A stretch of DNA of 6,715 bases from a bacterium (GCA_016192885.1 JACPTH010000140.1:1-6715); one strand, 5' to 3'; shown: positions 1 through 6,564, counted from the stretch's first letter. A program made the numbers and translations. The notes: a model not told the origin generated them from the letters alone.

Positions 1-78
1 TGATTGCTTGAGAACCCTATGGTAAGCTTCCTATTCAAGTCCCGATTTCAATTACGGAAATTATTGGAACGATGAATC

Positions 79-804
79 GTGGTTGAAGAGAGCCAGGAAC
101 CCTTAAAAGCTGAAGTTGGGCACCCTTCTTTTATTAATCATAGGGCACGCCTCAAGGAGCGCTTTGATAAGGTTGGCGTGGAAGGTTTATTGGATTATGA
201 GCTTTTGGAATTGCTCCTTTTCTATGCCATTCCTCGTAAAGACACCAAGGAAATTTCAAAATCTCTGATAGATAATTTCGGATCTCTTCAAGGGGTTTTT
301 GCCGCGAAGCGCGAATCGCTTAAGGAAGTCCCAAACATTGGCACCGAAGCGGCTAGGTTTTTGGTTTTAATTCGGGGCCTCTCAGAGAGGGTTCTCCAGA
401 TAAAAGCCATTCGCAGGGAGGCTACCATTTCAACCGCCTCCGATTTAGTACGGTATTTAAGCGGGGCAATGGCAAATTTATCAGAAGAACAGTTTCGAGT
501 AGTTTATGTTGATCATGCAAATATCGTAATAAGGGATGAAGTTATTTCAAGGGGCATAGAAGATCAAACCATGGTATATCCAAAGCAAATCATGAAACGC
601 GCTTTGACCTTTCATGCCACGGGAATTCTCGTCGTCCATAATCATCCAACCGGTTATTTAAAACCTTCCCAAGCTGACAAGGAAATTACAAACATTCTGG
701 TCGCGGCAGCCCAAACCTTGGAGATTCGTTTTCTTGACCACCTCATTTTAGGTCGTGAGGGGAAGGGATATTTCAGTTTTAGAGAACATGGCCTAATAAA
801 GTAA
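79..804 (+). CDS. radC: RadC family protein (JAMM/MPN+ domain)
   Basis: This is a full-length RadC-family protein of 241 residues; the usual length is about 220-230. The N-terminal region (about 20-110) carries the UPF0758-type helical part with 'DYELLELLLFYAIPRKD' and a helix-hairpin-helix-like segment 'VPNIGTEAA' at 84-92. The C-terminal half (about 118-241) is the JAB/MPN+ domain. Its zinc motif H-x-H-x7-S-x2-D is complete: H187, H189, S197 and D200, with a candidate upstream glutamate at E154, and it closes with 'GKGYFSFREHGLI'. The family was long called a DNA repair protein, but its biochemical role is unsettled; the motif suggests a metalloprotease-like or nuclease-like fold. I chose the GTG at 79 because an in-frame TGA lies at 73-75, no ATG comes earlier, and a GGAA sits 9 bases upstream at 66-69. 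The HNHP loop reads TGYLKPS where most relatives have SGDPTPS, but the metal ligands are kept. The next gene starts 73 bases downstream on the same strand. Confidence 0.96.
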   Translation: MVEESQEPLKAEVGHPSFINHRARLKERFDKVGVEGLLDYELLELLLFYAIPRKDTKEISKSLIDNFGSLQGVFAAKRESLKEVPNIGTEAARFLVLIRGLSERVLQIKAIRREATISTASDLVRYLSGAMANLSEEQFRVVYVDHANIVIRDEVISRGIEDQTMVYPKQIMKRALTFHATGILVVHNHPTGYLKPSQADKEITNILVAAAQTLEIRFLDHLILGREGKGYFSFREHGLIK

Positions 805-863
805 ACGTTTCGAGCGAAGTCCATTACAAAGATATTCGCAGGTATGCCGCCTGAAATTTAATG

Positions 864-869
864 AAGGAG
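864..869 (+). promoter_or_regulatory. Strong Shine-Dalgarno (AAGGAG) for the exported protein
   Basis: AAGGAG stands 8 bases before the GTG at 878. This spacing is ideal and decides that the GTG, rather than an internal ATG, is the start. The choice is supported independently because the residues directly after this GTG form a canonical signal peptide. Confidence 0.85.
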
Positions 870-877
870 TAATAATC

Positions 878-1996
878 GTGAAAAAAAAGTTGAAAACATT
901 GATCCTGGGGATTCTCTTTTTATCTTCTTTCCAGGCATTTGCTCTGGATGCGCTTTCCCCAAGTATGAAGATAGCAAACCTAATCAAGAATTCACTTATT
1001 GGCTTTGACCCGGTGAAAGTCAGGAACGGTATGAAAGTACACTACCAGGGCATGAAACTCCTGGATGTTTTTGGGAATTGGAAAGCGCCAGAGCTGGAAG
1101 CCATTTCCGATCAACTTCTTCCCCGTGATCTTGATCAGGTCAAGGTGAATAAGTTTGTGGATCTGGTCGCCCATTATGCCGAGACCAACGTTTATCTCAA
1201 TGATTTCCTGAACAAGGCGGCCAATCAAGATTTCCCCGTTTTGTTTAGTAAAGTCGGAAAAGAGGGAAATGTTGTGTTTCCAGACCTTGTCTTATTCGCG
1301 CTTGCTCTTGAAAAATTGACCAAGGCAATGCGGGCCAACTGGCGTGTCGTCGAAGCCTGCCATAAGATCTGGCTGGTTGAACGAAAGACAAAAGGAATTT
1401 TCAGCTTGCTAAAGAAGCCTGCCTATTTTATCAAACTTGAATCCGTCCAGAAACCGATCACTATGTACATCAAGTATAATAAAACCGGTCAGCTTCCAGC
1501 CGACTTTGGGAGCGTAATTCTTCCGCTGAATATTTTGGAAGCTGTTGCTTATGATATCGCCGGCGGAAATTATAAAAATGCCCTGGCAGGAAAAATAGCA
1601 GCCAAAAACAAACCCGGGACAAAAACAGCCAACGCGAGAACCGGGCAGGGGCCATCGGTTTGGGCCCAAGACAAACAAATGATATTGGTAAATATGCCCT
1701 ATCCCAAACAATGGGCTGATCTATATGCCACATGGAATATGGCGTTCATTTCTCAATTCGACTCAGCCCCATACTTATTTGTAAAGTTGTTGATTCCGCA
1801 GGTGAGTGACTACCAGCTTGCTTCGGCGGAATACATTTTCAACCGGGCTTTTGCACTTTACACAATCCTTAATTACGATTACGACGAAGTAGGAAAAGCT
1901 ACCCAATGGTCCGACAAAAGCTTGACTAAGTTTTGGGGTTCGGTGAATAAAGAGAATGCGGAGAAATACGAAAAACTCGTTAAAGATACCCCATAA
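878..1996 (+). CDS. Exported protein of unknown function (Sec signal peptide)
   Basis: I do not recognise this 372-residue protein. It begins at GTG with a strong Shine-Dalgarno. Residues 1-22 form a classic Sec signal peptide: basic MKKKLK, a hydrophobic core, and an AFA cleavage site before L23. There is no lipobox cysteine, so the mature protein of about 350 residues is predicted to be periplasmic or secreted rather than a lipoprotein. The mature part is rich in aromatic residues and mostly looks helical. I see no further clear transmembrane segment. It has a single cysteine (C161), so no internal disulfide is possible. A basic, Gly/Ala/Thr-rich stretch at about 236-262 looks like a flexible linker between an N-terminal domain (about 30-235) and a C-terminal domain (about 263-372). 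No catalytic signature is visible. It follows radC by 73 bases on the same strand without an obvious terminator, so co-transcription is possible, but a functional link is not implied. The coding call is strong; the function is open. Confidence 0.88.
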   Translation: MKKKLKTLILGILFLSSFQAFALDALSPSMKIANLIKNSLIGFDPVKVRNGMKVHYQGMKLLDVFGNWKAPELEAISDQLLPRDLDQVKVNKFVDLVAHYAETNVYLNDFLNKAANQDFPVLFSKVGKEGNVVFPDLVLFALALEKLTKAMRANWRVVEACHKIWLVERKTKGIFSLLKKPAYFIKLESVQKPITMYIKYNKTGQLPADFGSVILPLNILEAVAYDIAGGNYKNALAGKIAAKNKPGTKTANARTGQGPSVWAQDKQMILVNMPYPKQWADLYATWNMAFISQFDSAPYLFVKLLIPQVSDYQLASAEYIFNRAFALYTILNYDYDEVGKATQWSDKSLTKFWGSVNKENAEKYEKLVKDTP

Positions 1997-2010
1997 AAAG
2001 ACCCTTTTTT
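1995..2010 (+). terminator. Weak candidate terminator after the exported protein
   Basis: Overlapping the stop codon is a 6-bp stem, AAAAAG (1995-2000) with CTTTTT (2004-2009), a 3-base loop and a run of six T. The stem is nearly all A-T, so it would be weak. It is listed because it lies exactly where a terminator is expected, facing the converging operon. Confidence 0.25.
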
Positions 2011-2020
2011 GCCGCGTTTC

Positions 2021-2145
2021 TCAACTATTGCCTCGTCTTACACGGCATTTATCTTCTTCAAAGGTCGTATTCAAAATTCCGTGAACCGATTTTTCAATTT
2101 GGCAATGGTTATCTCTCACTAGTCAACCGCTTGAGAAAAATCGGC
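2021..2145 (-). pseudogene. Remnant of ISAs1/H-repeat family transposase (C-terminal core)
   Basis: Reading the minus strand from 2119 down to a TGA at 2021-2023 gives 'VRDNHCQIEKSVHG' followed by 'ILN' and 'TTFEEDKCRVRRGNS'. From memory of the family, this aligns with the conserved block of ISAs1-type transposases (including the E. coli H-repeat-associated proteins), of the form R-x-HW-x-IEN-x-LHW-x-LDV-x-F-x-ED-x-x-R-x-R-x-GN. The glutamate of the IEN-like motif, thought to be the third DDE acid, is kept in QIEK. The flanking tryptophans are lost (HW to HC, LHW to VHG). Just upstream, 2145-2125 in another frame gives 'ADFSQAV', which fits the segment normally preceding this block; removing 8 bases between them would rejoin the frames. 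After GNS, where a helix-rich tail normally follows, there is a stop and no resemblance. The element therefore lacks both ends: no N-terminal half and no visible terminal repeats. It is dead sequence, about 30-40 residues of a protein usually near 370. Confidence 0.75.
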
Positions 2146-2148
2146 TCA
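2082..2148. repeat. Imperfect 14-bp inverted repeat inside the remnant region
   Basis: Positions 2082-2095 and 2135-2148 are reverse complements at 13 of 14 positions; a perfect 10-bp core lies at 2086-2095 and 2135-2144. The spacer is 39 bases. In a minus-strand transcript the single mismatch becomes a G-U pair. One arm abuts the cyclase/transposase junction. Neither side has a T-run, so it is not a normal terminator. It may be chance between two degraded coding stretches. Confidence 0.5.
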
Positions 2149-2306
2149 ATCATTCATTACCTCCGGGGTTAGGGTCATAGATACGGCCTGGAATCCAGCA
2201 ATGTCGGAAAAGAAAATGGTCATCTTCTTCTGTTGAACGCCGGGTTGGGGGGGGCAGCTGGTTCCGCCCCACTAAACACGCTAGCCAAGCTCTTAAACAG
2301 GCTCAT
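2146..2306 (-). pseudogene. Truncated, frameshifted class III nucleotide cyclase (start of catalytic domain)
   Basis: On the minus strand an ATG at 2306 opens 'MSLFKSLASVFSGAEPA', a proline-rich stretch, and then a run of eight C (2247-2254 on the plus strand as G). The frame ends 25 bases later at 2220-2222. One extra C, or two fewer, would join it to the frame that reads 'QQKKMTIFFSDIAGF' followed by 'QAVSMTLTPEVMND' and a TGA at 2146-2148. This second part is the signature opening of the class III adenylate/guanylate cyclase domain, normally (K/R)K-x-T-(I/V)-x-F-S-D-I-x-GF, and keeps the first metal-binding aspartate in FSDI. The domain normally runs about 180 residues; only about 30 remain before the stop, and what follows is transposase-like instead. 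An AGG 6 bases before the ATG could be its ribosome binding site. It lies on the same strand as, and 129 bases beyond, the HEAT-repeat gene, so it may once have been the next gene of that operon. It cannot make a working cyclase. Confidence 0.68.
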
Positions 2307-2435
2307 CCTTGACCTACCTACGGATCAAATTCGAAATTCCACGTTGATACAATACCCGCGTAAAAAATCTGGAAAACCTACCTGCAACAAAGTGAAATCC
2401 GGAACAGGCGCAAAGATTCTTTCCGGAAATGCCGA
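2307..2435. other. Unassigned spacer between HEAT gene end and cyclase remnant
   Basis: I recognise no protein in any frame here. The only structure is a 7-bp stem close to the HEAT gene's stop codon, listed separately. It may hold the old promoter or leader of the degraded cyclase, but no convincing -35/-10 pair is visible. Confidence 0.4.
2398..2427 (-). terminator. Weak hairpin after the HEAT-repeat gene
   Basis: TCCGGAA (2398-2404) and TTCCGGA (2421-2427) form a 7-bp stem with a 16-base loop, starting 9 bases past the HEAT gene's stop on the minus strand. It is followed on that strand by TTTCACTTTG rather than a clean T-run, so it is at best a weak terminator or an mRNA-end stabiliser. 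Confidence 0.25.
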
Positions 2436-4145
2436 TTAAACCCGGGATTTTACTGAAAAGCGCTGAAGAACTCTGTTCATCAGTTCCTCTGAAACACGTC
2501 CGCTTTCATGTTCTTTTAGAAGGGGTATTATCGCTTGGCTATCTGCAATTTTCCCCAACGCTTCCACTACGTTTTTGTAAACTACATCCTCTTGGGACGC
2601 AAGCAGTTGCAAAAGTTCCGGAACAGCTTTACTACACTGCATTTCCCCTAAGGCATAGGCGCTTGACGCTTTAATCCATTTGGTAGGTTCTTTCAACATT
2701 CCAATAAGAGTACCGGTTACTGAGACATCCCCCATTTTCCAAAGAGCCATCGCAGAATTAACTCGAACTCTGTCTGATGGGTCTCGCAAATATGGTTCGA
2801 TTATTTTTTTTGCTTCTTCTCCTCCCAATCTTAAAAGACCTTCAATGGAATTCGCTCGAACTCTCGCATCGGAATGTTTTAGGTTGTCGGAAATCACTTT
2901 TATATGGGTTTGATCGCCCAATTTACTGATAGCCGAAATGAGGGTGGCACGAACCCAAATATCCTCTTCTTTTTTTAGCGTCTCAAGAAATAGAGGAACA
3001 TATGATTTGGCCCCTAAATTAGCCAAAGCTTCAATGGTGTTTAAACGAAGCCAGCGCTGAGGAGAGCGAAGGCATGAATTAAAAATCGGGATTATCTTCT
3101 CTCCTCCGATACGGCCCAAAACAATTACCAATTGCTCTCGAATCACCAGCGAAAGTTTAGGGAAATCAGACAATATTCGATCGACGATTCGAACTCCCAT
3201 CTTGGATATGGCAAGCCGACTCATTCTTTTCATTTCTTCAGATGGGGACCCCAAAAGGTTTAAAAATACCTCATACAAACCGTGATTTCCTTCTTTGGTG
3301 GCGATACTTAGAAGTTTGGATCGAACGGATTCATCTTTTTCCCGTTTAATCCATTCGGCTATTATCAATGCACGTTCTTGCGCGTTGAAAAGAATCAATC
3401 CATCCAAGGCCGCTAGTCGAATCTCGGAATGCGAGTCTTTAAAAAAAACGTCAAAAAATTCTTTATCTTCAGCCAAAGGGGCTTTGTTCAAGCCCTTTAC
3501 AATCGTTAGCCGAATGTTTGCTGATGGAGATTTCAACAAACGCCTTAATTGCTGCCTTGAAGGTTCTTCAGATAGGCGAGTCAACGCAATATGCGCACCA
3601 AGCGCAATTTCAATAACTCCATGGGATGCCAGGGATTTAAGTATGTTGTACTGAGCTTTGGAAGGGAAACGGGTAAAATATCCAATTGCTGCGGTCAAAA
3701 GTTCCGTTCCGGGGGTTTGATACAAAACCTCCCCCATGATTGCTGCTATTTTGGGTTCGTTCAAATTGGAAAGAATTGAAAACAACCTGCATCGCAAAGG
3801 TACAGGGAGTTCCGGGCCTGCAAGCATTAATACTTCATCCAAAACGGAACGGAGGTCAAAATGGGAAATGGCGCTTAGGGCTTTTTCCGAAAGAGCCTGA
3901 TTTCCCCCGGTTACAAATCCTTTCAAATGTTTGAATGAGCTAGGGTTTGCGAGAATTCCGAGAACCTCTATTGTCTTTCCGACGATTTCCTCATCCGGAG
4001 AAGCCAACAGGTCAACGAGCAAATCGGAATGCTCTGAAAACCCCAAAACCCCGACCGCCCTGAGGGAATAAAGTTTTTGCCCCCGATCCCTGCTATTCAA
4101 GCCTTCAAGGATCACGCGGAAAAGACGGGAACTCTCCTCAGTCAT
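2436..4145 (-). CDS. HEAT-repeat protein, last gene of the murA operon
   Basis: This 569-residue, apparently soluble protein has no signal peptide or membrane segment and is built almost entirely of HEAT/PBS-lyase-type repeats. The repeat anchor, roughly (I/V/L)R-x-x-x-(L/I)-x-x-(L/I)-x-x-(L/M/I)-G, recurs in the C-terminal two thirds near residues 211, 242, 274, 305, 335, 366, 398, 429, 460, 491 and 522. The spacing is an almost constant 31 residues. More diverged repeats fill residues 10-200, giving perhaps 16-18 in all. Such arrays form superhelical solenoids that bind proteins; no enzymatic motif is present, so a scaffold or adaptor role is inferred and the partner is unknown. Similarity to the phycobilisome-lyase HEAT family does not imply bilin chemistry. 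The ATG at 4145 has GAGGGG 5 bases upstream and lies 21 bases after the murA stop, so it is very probably co-transcribed with murA. Confidence 0.93.
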   Translation of the reverse strand: MTEESSRLFRVILEGLNSRDRGQKLYSLRAVGVLGFSEHSDLLVDLLASPDEEIVGKTIEVLGILANPSSFKHLKGFVTGGNQALSEKALSAISHFDLRSVLDEVLMLAGPELPVPLRCRLFSILSNLNEPKIAAIMGEVLYQTPGTELLTAAIGYFTRFPSKAQYNILKSLASHGVIEIALGAHIALTRLSEEPSRQQLRRLLKSPSANIRLTIVKGLNKAPLAEDKEFFDVFFKDSHSEIRLAALDGLILFNAQERALIIAEWIKREKDESVRSKLLSIATKEGNHGLYEVFLNLLGSPSEEMKRMSRLAISKMGVRIVDRILSDFPKLSLVIREQLVIVLGRIGGEKIIPIFNSCLRSPQRWLRLNTIEALANLGAKSYVPLFLETLKKEEDIWVRATLISAISKLGDQTHIKVISDNLKHSDARVRANSIEGLLRLGGEEAKKIIEPYLRDPSDRVRVNSAMALWKMGDVSVTGTLIGMLKEPTKWIKASSAYALGEMQCSKAVPELLQLLASQEDVVYKNVVEALGKIADSQAIIPLLKEHESGRVSEELMNRVLQRFSVKSRV

Positions 4146-4166
4146 TTTTACCCCTCACTTCAAAAA

Positions 4167-5435
4167 TTATTCGTCGCCGTCTCCATCAAAATACTGAATT
4201 TTTGCGCCTAACGCATTAATTCTCTCGACAAAATTTTGGTAGCCCCTGTGAATATGGTGTACTTTACTTACCTCGGTACGCCCGTCCGCAACTAAACCTG
4301 CAATTACCATTGCGGCCCCTGCGCGCAAATCAGTCGCAACCAAAGGGGCGCCCTTAAGTTTTTCAACGCCTTTTATTACAACGGTTCTATCTCGAATACT
4401 TAGATTTGCCCCCATTCTTATCAATTCTCCGACATGCATAAAACGATTTTCAAAAACCGACTCGGTGATAATGGATGTGCCACCGGCTAAGCACATTGCG
4501 ACCATAAATTGAGCCTGCATGTCCGTTGGAAAACCGGGAAAAGGAAGGGTTTTTAACTCGACCGGCAGGAGTCTTTTTTTTCCCGAAACGATGACTCTAG
4601 AATCTTGGAAATCAAGACAAGCTCCCATCTCCCGCAATTTTTCGATTACCGCTCCGCTATGGACCGGAATGCAGTTTTCGACTGAAATGGCGCCTTTTGA
4701 AAGGGCGCCTAGAACCATGAATGTCCCAGCTTCAATGCGGTCCGGAATAATTTTGTATTCAACCGAACCCAATTCATTCACTCCGTCAATACTAATGGTC
4801 GGAGTTCCCGCACCTTTAATTTTTCCCCCCATGGAATTTATGAAATCCGCTAAATCTTCAATTTCCGGTTCTCTTGCGGCATTTTCAATAATCGTAGTCC
4901 CTTCAGCTAAGGTCGCGGCCATCATCAGGTTTTCTGTCGCTCCCACCGAAGGAAAATCAAAGTGAACTTTTGTCCCAATTAATTTATCGGCTTTTGCGAC
5001 GGCATACCCTGCGTCTAACCCTACCCTTGCCCCGAGGGCTTCAAAGCCTTTTAGGTGAATATTAACGGGCCTAACCCCTATTGCGCAACCCCCTGGAAGG
5101 GGAACTCGCGCACACTTCCGCCTTGCAAGCAACGGGCCCATTACGAAGAAACTAGCCCGCATGGTCTTTACCAGCTCATAAGGCGCTTCTTCATTTACCC
5201 CTGAAAATGAGCTTAATTTCCAATCACCGCAATCATTAATCTGAATTTTTATTCCAAGGGCTTCCAGAACTTTCGCCATGGTTTCAACGTCATTAAGCTT
5301 TGGAATATTTTTCAAGACAATCGGGCCCTGGCATAAAATCGAAGCTGCCATGATTGGAAGAGCGGAATTTTTTGCGCCGTTGATTCTTACGCTTCCTGAT
5401 AAAGGAAAGCCGCCATCTATTACCATTCGCGACAT
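4167..5435 (-). CDS. murA: UDP-N-acetylglucosamine 1-carboxyvinyltransferase
   Basis: MurA carries out the first committed step of peptidoglycan synthesis in the cytoplasm, moving enolpyruvate from PEP to UDP-GlcNAc. The protein is 422 residues; the E. coli enzyme is 419. The active-site features are all present: K22-N23 in 'GAKNSALPI', the catalytic cysteine C117 in 'PLPGGCAIGVRP' (Cys115 in E. coli), 'REPEIEDLADF' at 188-198, and D305 in 'FPTDMQAQF'. Towards the C-terminus come 'ENRFMHVGEL' and 'ATDLRAGAA'. Having cysteine rather than aspartate at 117 predicts a fosfomycin-sensitive form; this is an inference from the family. The C-terminus ends in an acidic tail, DGDGDE. The start at 5435 is 20 bases after the deaminase stop, with AAGG about 9 bases upstream. 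It sits inside the operon between the dCMP deaminase and the HEAT-repeat gene. Confidence 0.98.
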   Translation of the reverse strand: MSRMVIDGGFPLSGSVRINGAKNSALPIMAASILCQGPIVLKNIPKLNDVETMAKVLEALGIKIQINDCGDWKLSSFSGVNEEAPYELVKTMRASFFVMGPLLARRKCARVPLPGGCAIGVRPVNIHLKGFEALGARVGLDAGYAVAKADKLIGTKVHFDFPSVGATENLMMAATLAEGTTIIENAAREPEIEDLADFINSMGGKIKGAGTPTISIDGVNELGSVEYKIIPDRIEAGTFMVLGALSKGAISVENCIPVHSGAVIEKLREMGACLDFQDSRVIVSGKKRLLPVELKTLPFPGFPTDMQAQFMVAMCLAGGTSIITESVFENRFMHVGELIRMGANLSIRDRTVVIKGVEKLKGAPLVATDLRAGAAMVIAGLVADGRTEVSKVHHIHRGYQNFVERINALGAKIQYFDGDGDE

Positions 5436-5455
5436 GGATTACGCCTTTGACTCAA

Positions 5456-5929
5456 TTAAGGAATTTGAATACAGGCTATTTTTCCTTCTTCCAGAATTTC
5501 TCTAGCCATGGAATCAGGGTAGTTGCCAAGGAAATAAACCTTTTCCATCCCGGCGTTAATTAGCATTTTCGCGCAAGTGATACAAGGTTGATGAGTACAA
5601 TAAATCTCGCTTCCCTTTAATGAAACGCCAAAAGCTGCGGCTTGCAAAATTGCATTCTGCTCGGCATGAAGCCCTCGACACAATTCCTGTCGCTCACCTG
5701 ATGGAATTCCTTTGGCATCTCGTAAACATCCTCCCGGGAGTTCGTGGCAATGGCGAAGCATGCTAGGAGCCCCGTTATAGCCTGTTGCTAGAATTCGGTT
5801 CTCTCTTACGATCACCGCCCCGACGTTGCGGCGCATGCAGGTTGAACGGCTTGCGATAAGCTCCGCGATCCTAATAAAATAGGTATCCCAACTCGGTCTT
5901 TCTTTGATCTTTTTTAGTTGTTTTGGCAT
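5456..5929 (-). CDS. comEB: ComEB-type deoxycytidylate (dCMP) deaminase
   Basis: This 157-residue zinc-dependent deaminase of the cytidine/dCMP deaminase superfamily converts dCMP to dUMP, the substrate for thymidylate synthase. The catalytic zinc motif is H88-A-E90 in 'CRGLHAEQNAI', where E90 is the proton shuttle, with C116 and C119 in 'QPCITCAK'. Upstream features typical of the dCMP branch are 'GYNGAPS' at 50-56, the 'HCHE' at 60-63, and 'GCLRDAKGIPSGERQELCRG' at 67-86. The extra H/C residues probably form the structural zinc site seen in this group. The symbol comes from the Bacillus homologue; a competence role should not be assumed. The gene starts 2 bases after the upp stop codon with only a weak GGAA-type ribosome binding site inside upp, so it is probably translationally coupled. 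No other in-frame Met occurs before residue 32. Confidence 0.95.
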   Translation of the reverse strand: MPKQLKKIKERPSWDTYFIRIAELIASRSTCMRRNVGAVIVRENRILATGYNGAPSMLRHCHELPGGCLRDAKGIPSGERQELCRGLHAEQNAILQAAAFGVSLKGSEIYCTHQPCITCAKMLINAGMEKVYFLGNYPDSMAREILEEGKIACIQIP

Positions 5930-5931
5930 GG

Positions 5932-6564
5932 TTACTTCGTTCCGTATAATCGATCGCCTGCGTCTCCAAGTCCGGGAAGAATGTATCCAATTTCATTCAA
6001 TCGATCGTCAACCGCACAAGTATAAATATTAACATCGGGATGAGTCTCCTGCAAATGCTTTATTCCTTCCGGGCACGAAATAATACACAAAAAGCGAATT
6101 CTTTTCGCGGACTTCTCCTTCAAAATTTCTATGGCTTTGGCCACCGAACCTCCGGTTGCAAGCATGGGGTCAAGCACGAAAACATCCATATTGTGTATAT
6201 AGGTAGGGAGTTTGCAATAGTATTGAACCGGCTGAAGGGTCTGGTGGTCGCGATAAAGCCCGATATGGCCTACCTTCGCCATGGGCATAAATTGAAGCAT
6301 GGCATCCACCATTCCCAACCCCGCTCGCAATATTGGGACAAGCGCAATCAATTGCCCCGAAATCATATAGCTGGAAGTTTTCATGAGAGGAGTTTCGCAA
6401 AAGGTATCCTCAACGGGAATATCCCTTGTGGCTTCATATGCCACCAACATTGCAAGTTCCCGCATGAGTTCCCGAAAAATATGGACATCGGTAAATTTGG
6501 AGCGGAGGAACGTCAATTTGTGCTTTACAAGCGGGTGATCAATAACAGTAACATTGTTTACCAT
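5932..6564 (-). CDS. upp: Uracil phosphoribosyltransferase
   Basis: Upp salvages uracil by joining it to PRPP to give UMP and pyrophosphate. The 210-residue length matches the family (E. coli 208). Family blocks are present in order: 'MVNNVTVIDHPLVKHKLT' at the start, 'VPILRAGLGMVDAM' at 76-89, the PRPP-binding loop 'VLDPMLATGGS' at 130-140, and the uracil-binding end 'GYILPGLGDAGDRLYGTK' at 193-210. The ATG at 6564 is preceded by GAGGAAG (6567-6573) with the AGGA core 4 bases from the start. The gap to the rpiB stop is 15 bases, so no separate promoter is expected. RpiB upstream makes ribose-5-phosphate, the precursor of the PRPP used here. Confidence 0.98.
   Translation of the reverse strand: MVNNVTVIDHPLVKHKLTFLRSKFTDVHIFRELMRELAMLVAYEATRDIPVEDTFCETPLMKTSSYMISGQLIALVPILRAGLGMVDAMLQFMPMAKVGHIGLYRDHQTLQPVQYYCKLPTYIHNMDVFVLDPMLATGGSVAKAIEILKEKSAKRIRFLCIISCPEGIKHLQETHPDVNIYTCAVDDRLNEIGYILPGLGDAGDRLYGTK

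Noticed and set aside
1..78. Possible upstream gene tail or promoter before radC, including a short frame ending at the TGA at 73-75.
   Set aside because: That frame is also stopped at position 1 and is under 25 codons. TTGAGA at 8-13 has no good -10 partner at the right distance, so nothing can be claimed.
805..877. A GCGAA/TTCGC pair (814-818, 835-839) as a terminator between radC and the exported protein gene.
   Set aside because: The stem is only 5 bp with a 16-base loop and no T-run.
2109..2153. A 14-codon minus-strand reading frame with an apparently excellent GGAGGT ribosome binding site (2159-2164) 6 bases before its ATG.
   Set aside because: The GGAGGT is explained by the codons for Pro-Glu-Val in the cyclase remnant, and the small frame crosses the cyclase/transposase junction out of frame with both. 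It is more likely coincidence than a leader peptide.
2247..2270. GGGGC...GCCCC hairpin as a terminator or tRNA arm.
   Set aside because: There is no T-run on either strand and no tRNA-like T-loop or acceptor stem. The sequence is better explained as the Pro-rich codons of the cyclase remnant.
2233..2439. A 68-codon plus-strand frame starting at TTG.
   Set aside because: It has no ribosome binding site, has an unlikely composition, lies opposite the cyclase remnant, and its end overlaps the HEAT gene.
4519..4965. Long plus-strand frame opposite murA, and similar frames opposite the HEAT, upp and exported-protein genes.
   Set aside because: They lie antisense to clearly conserved genes, lack ribosome binding sites and resemble no family.
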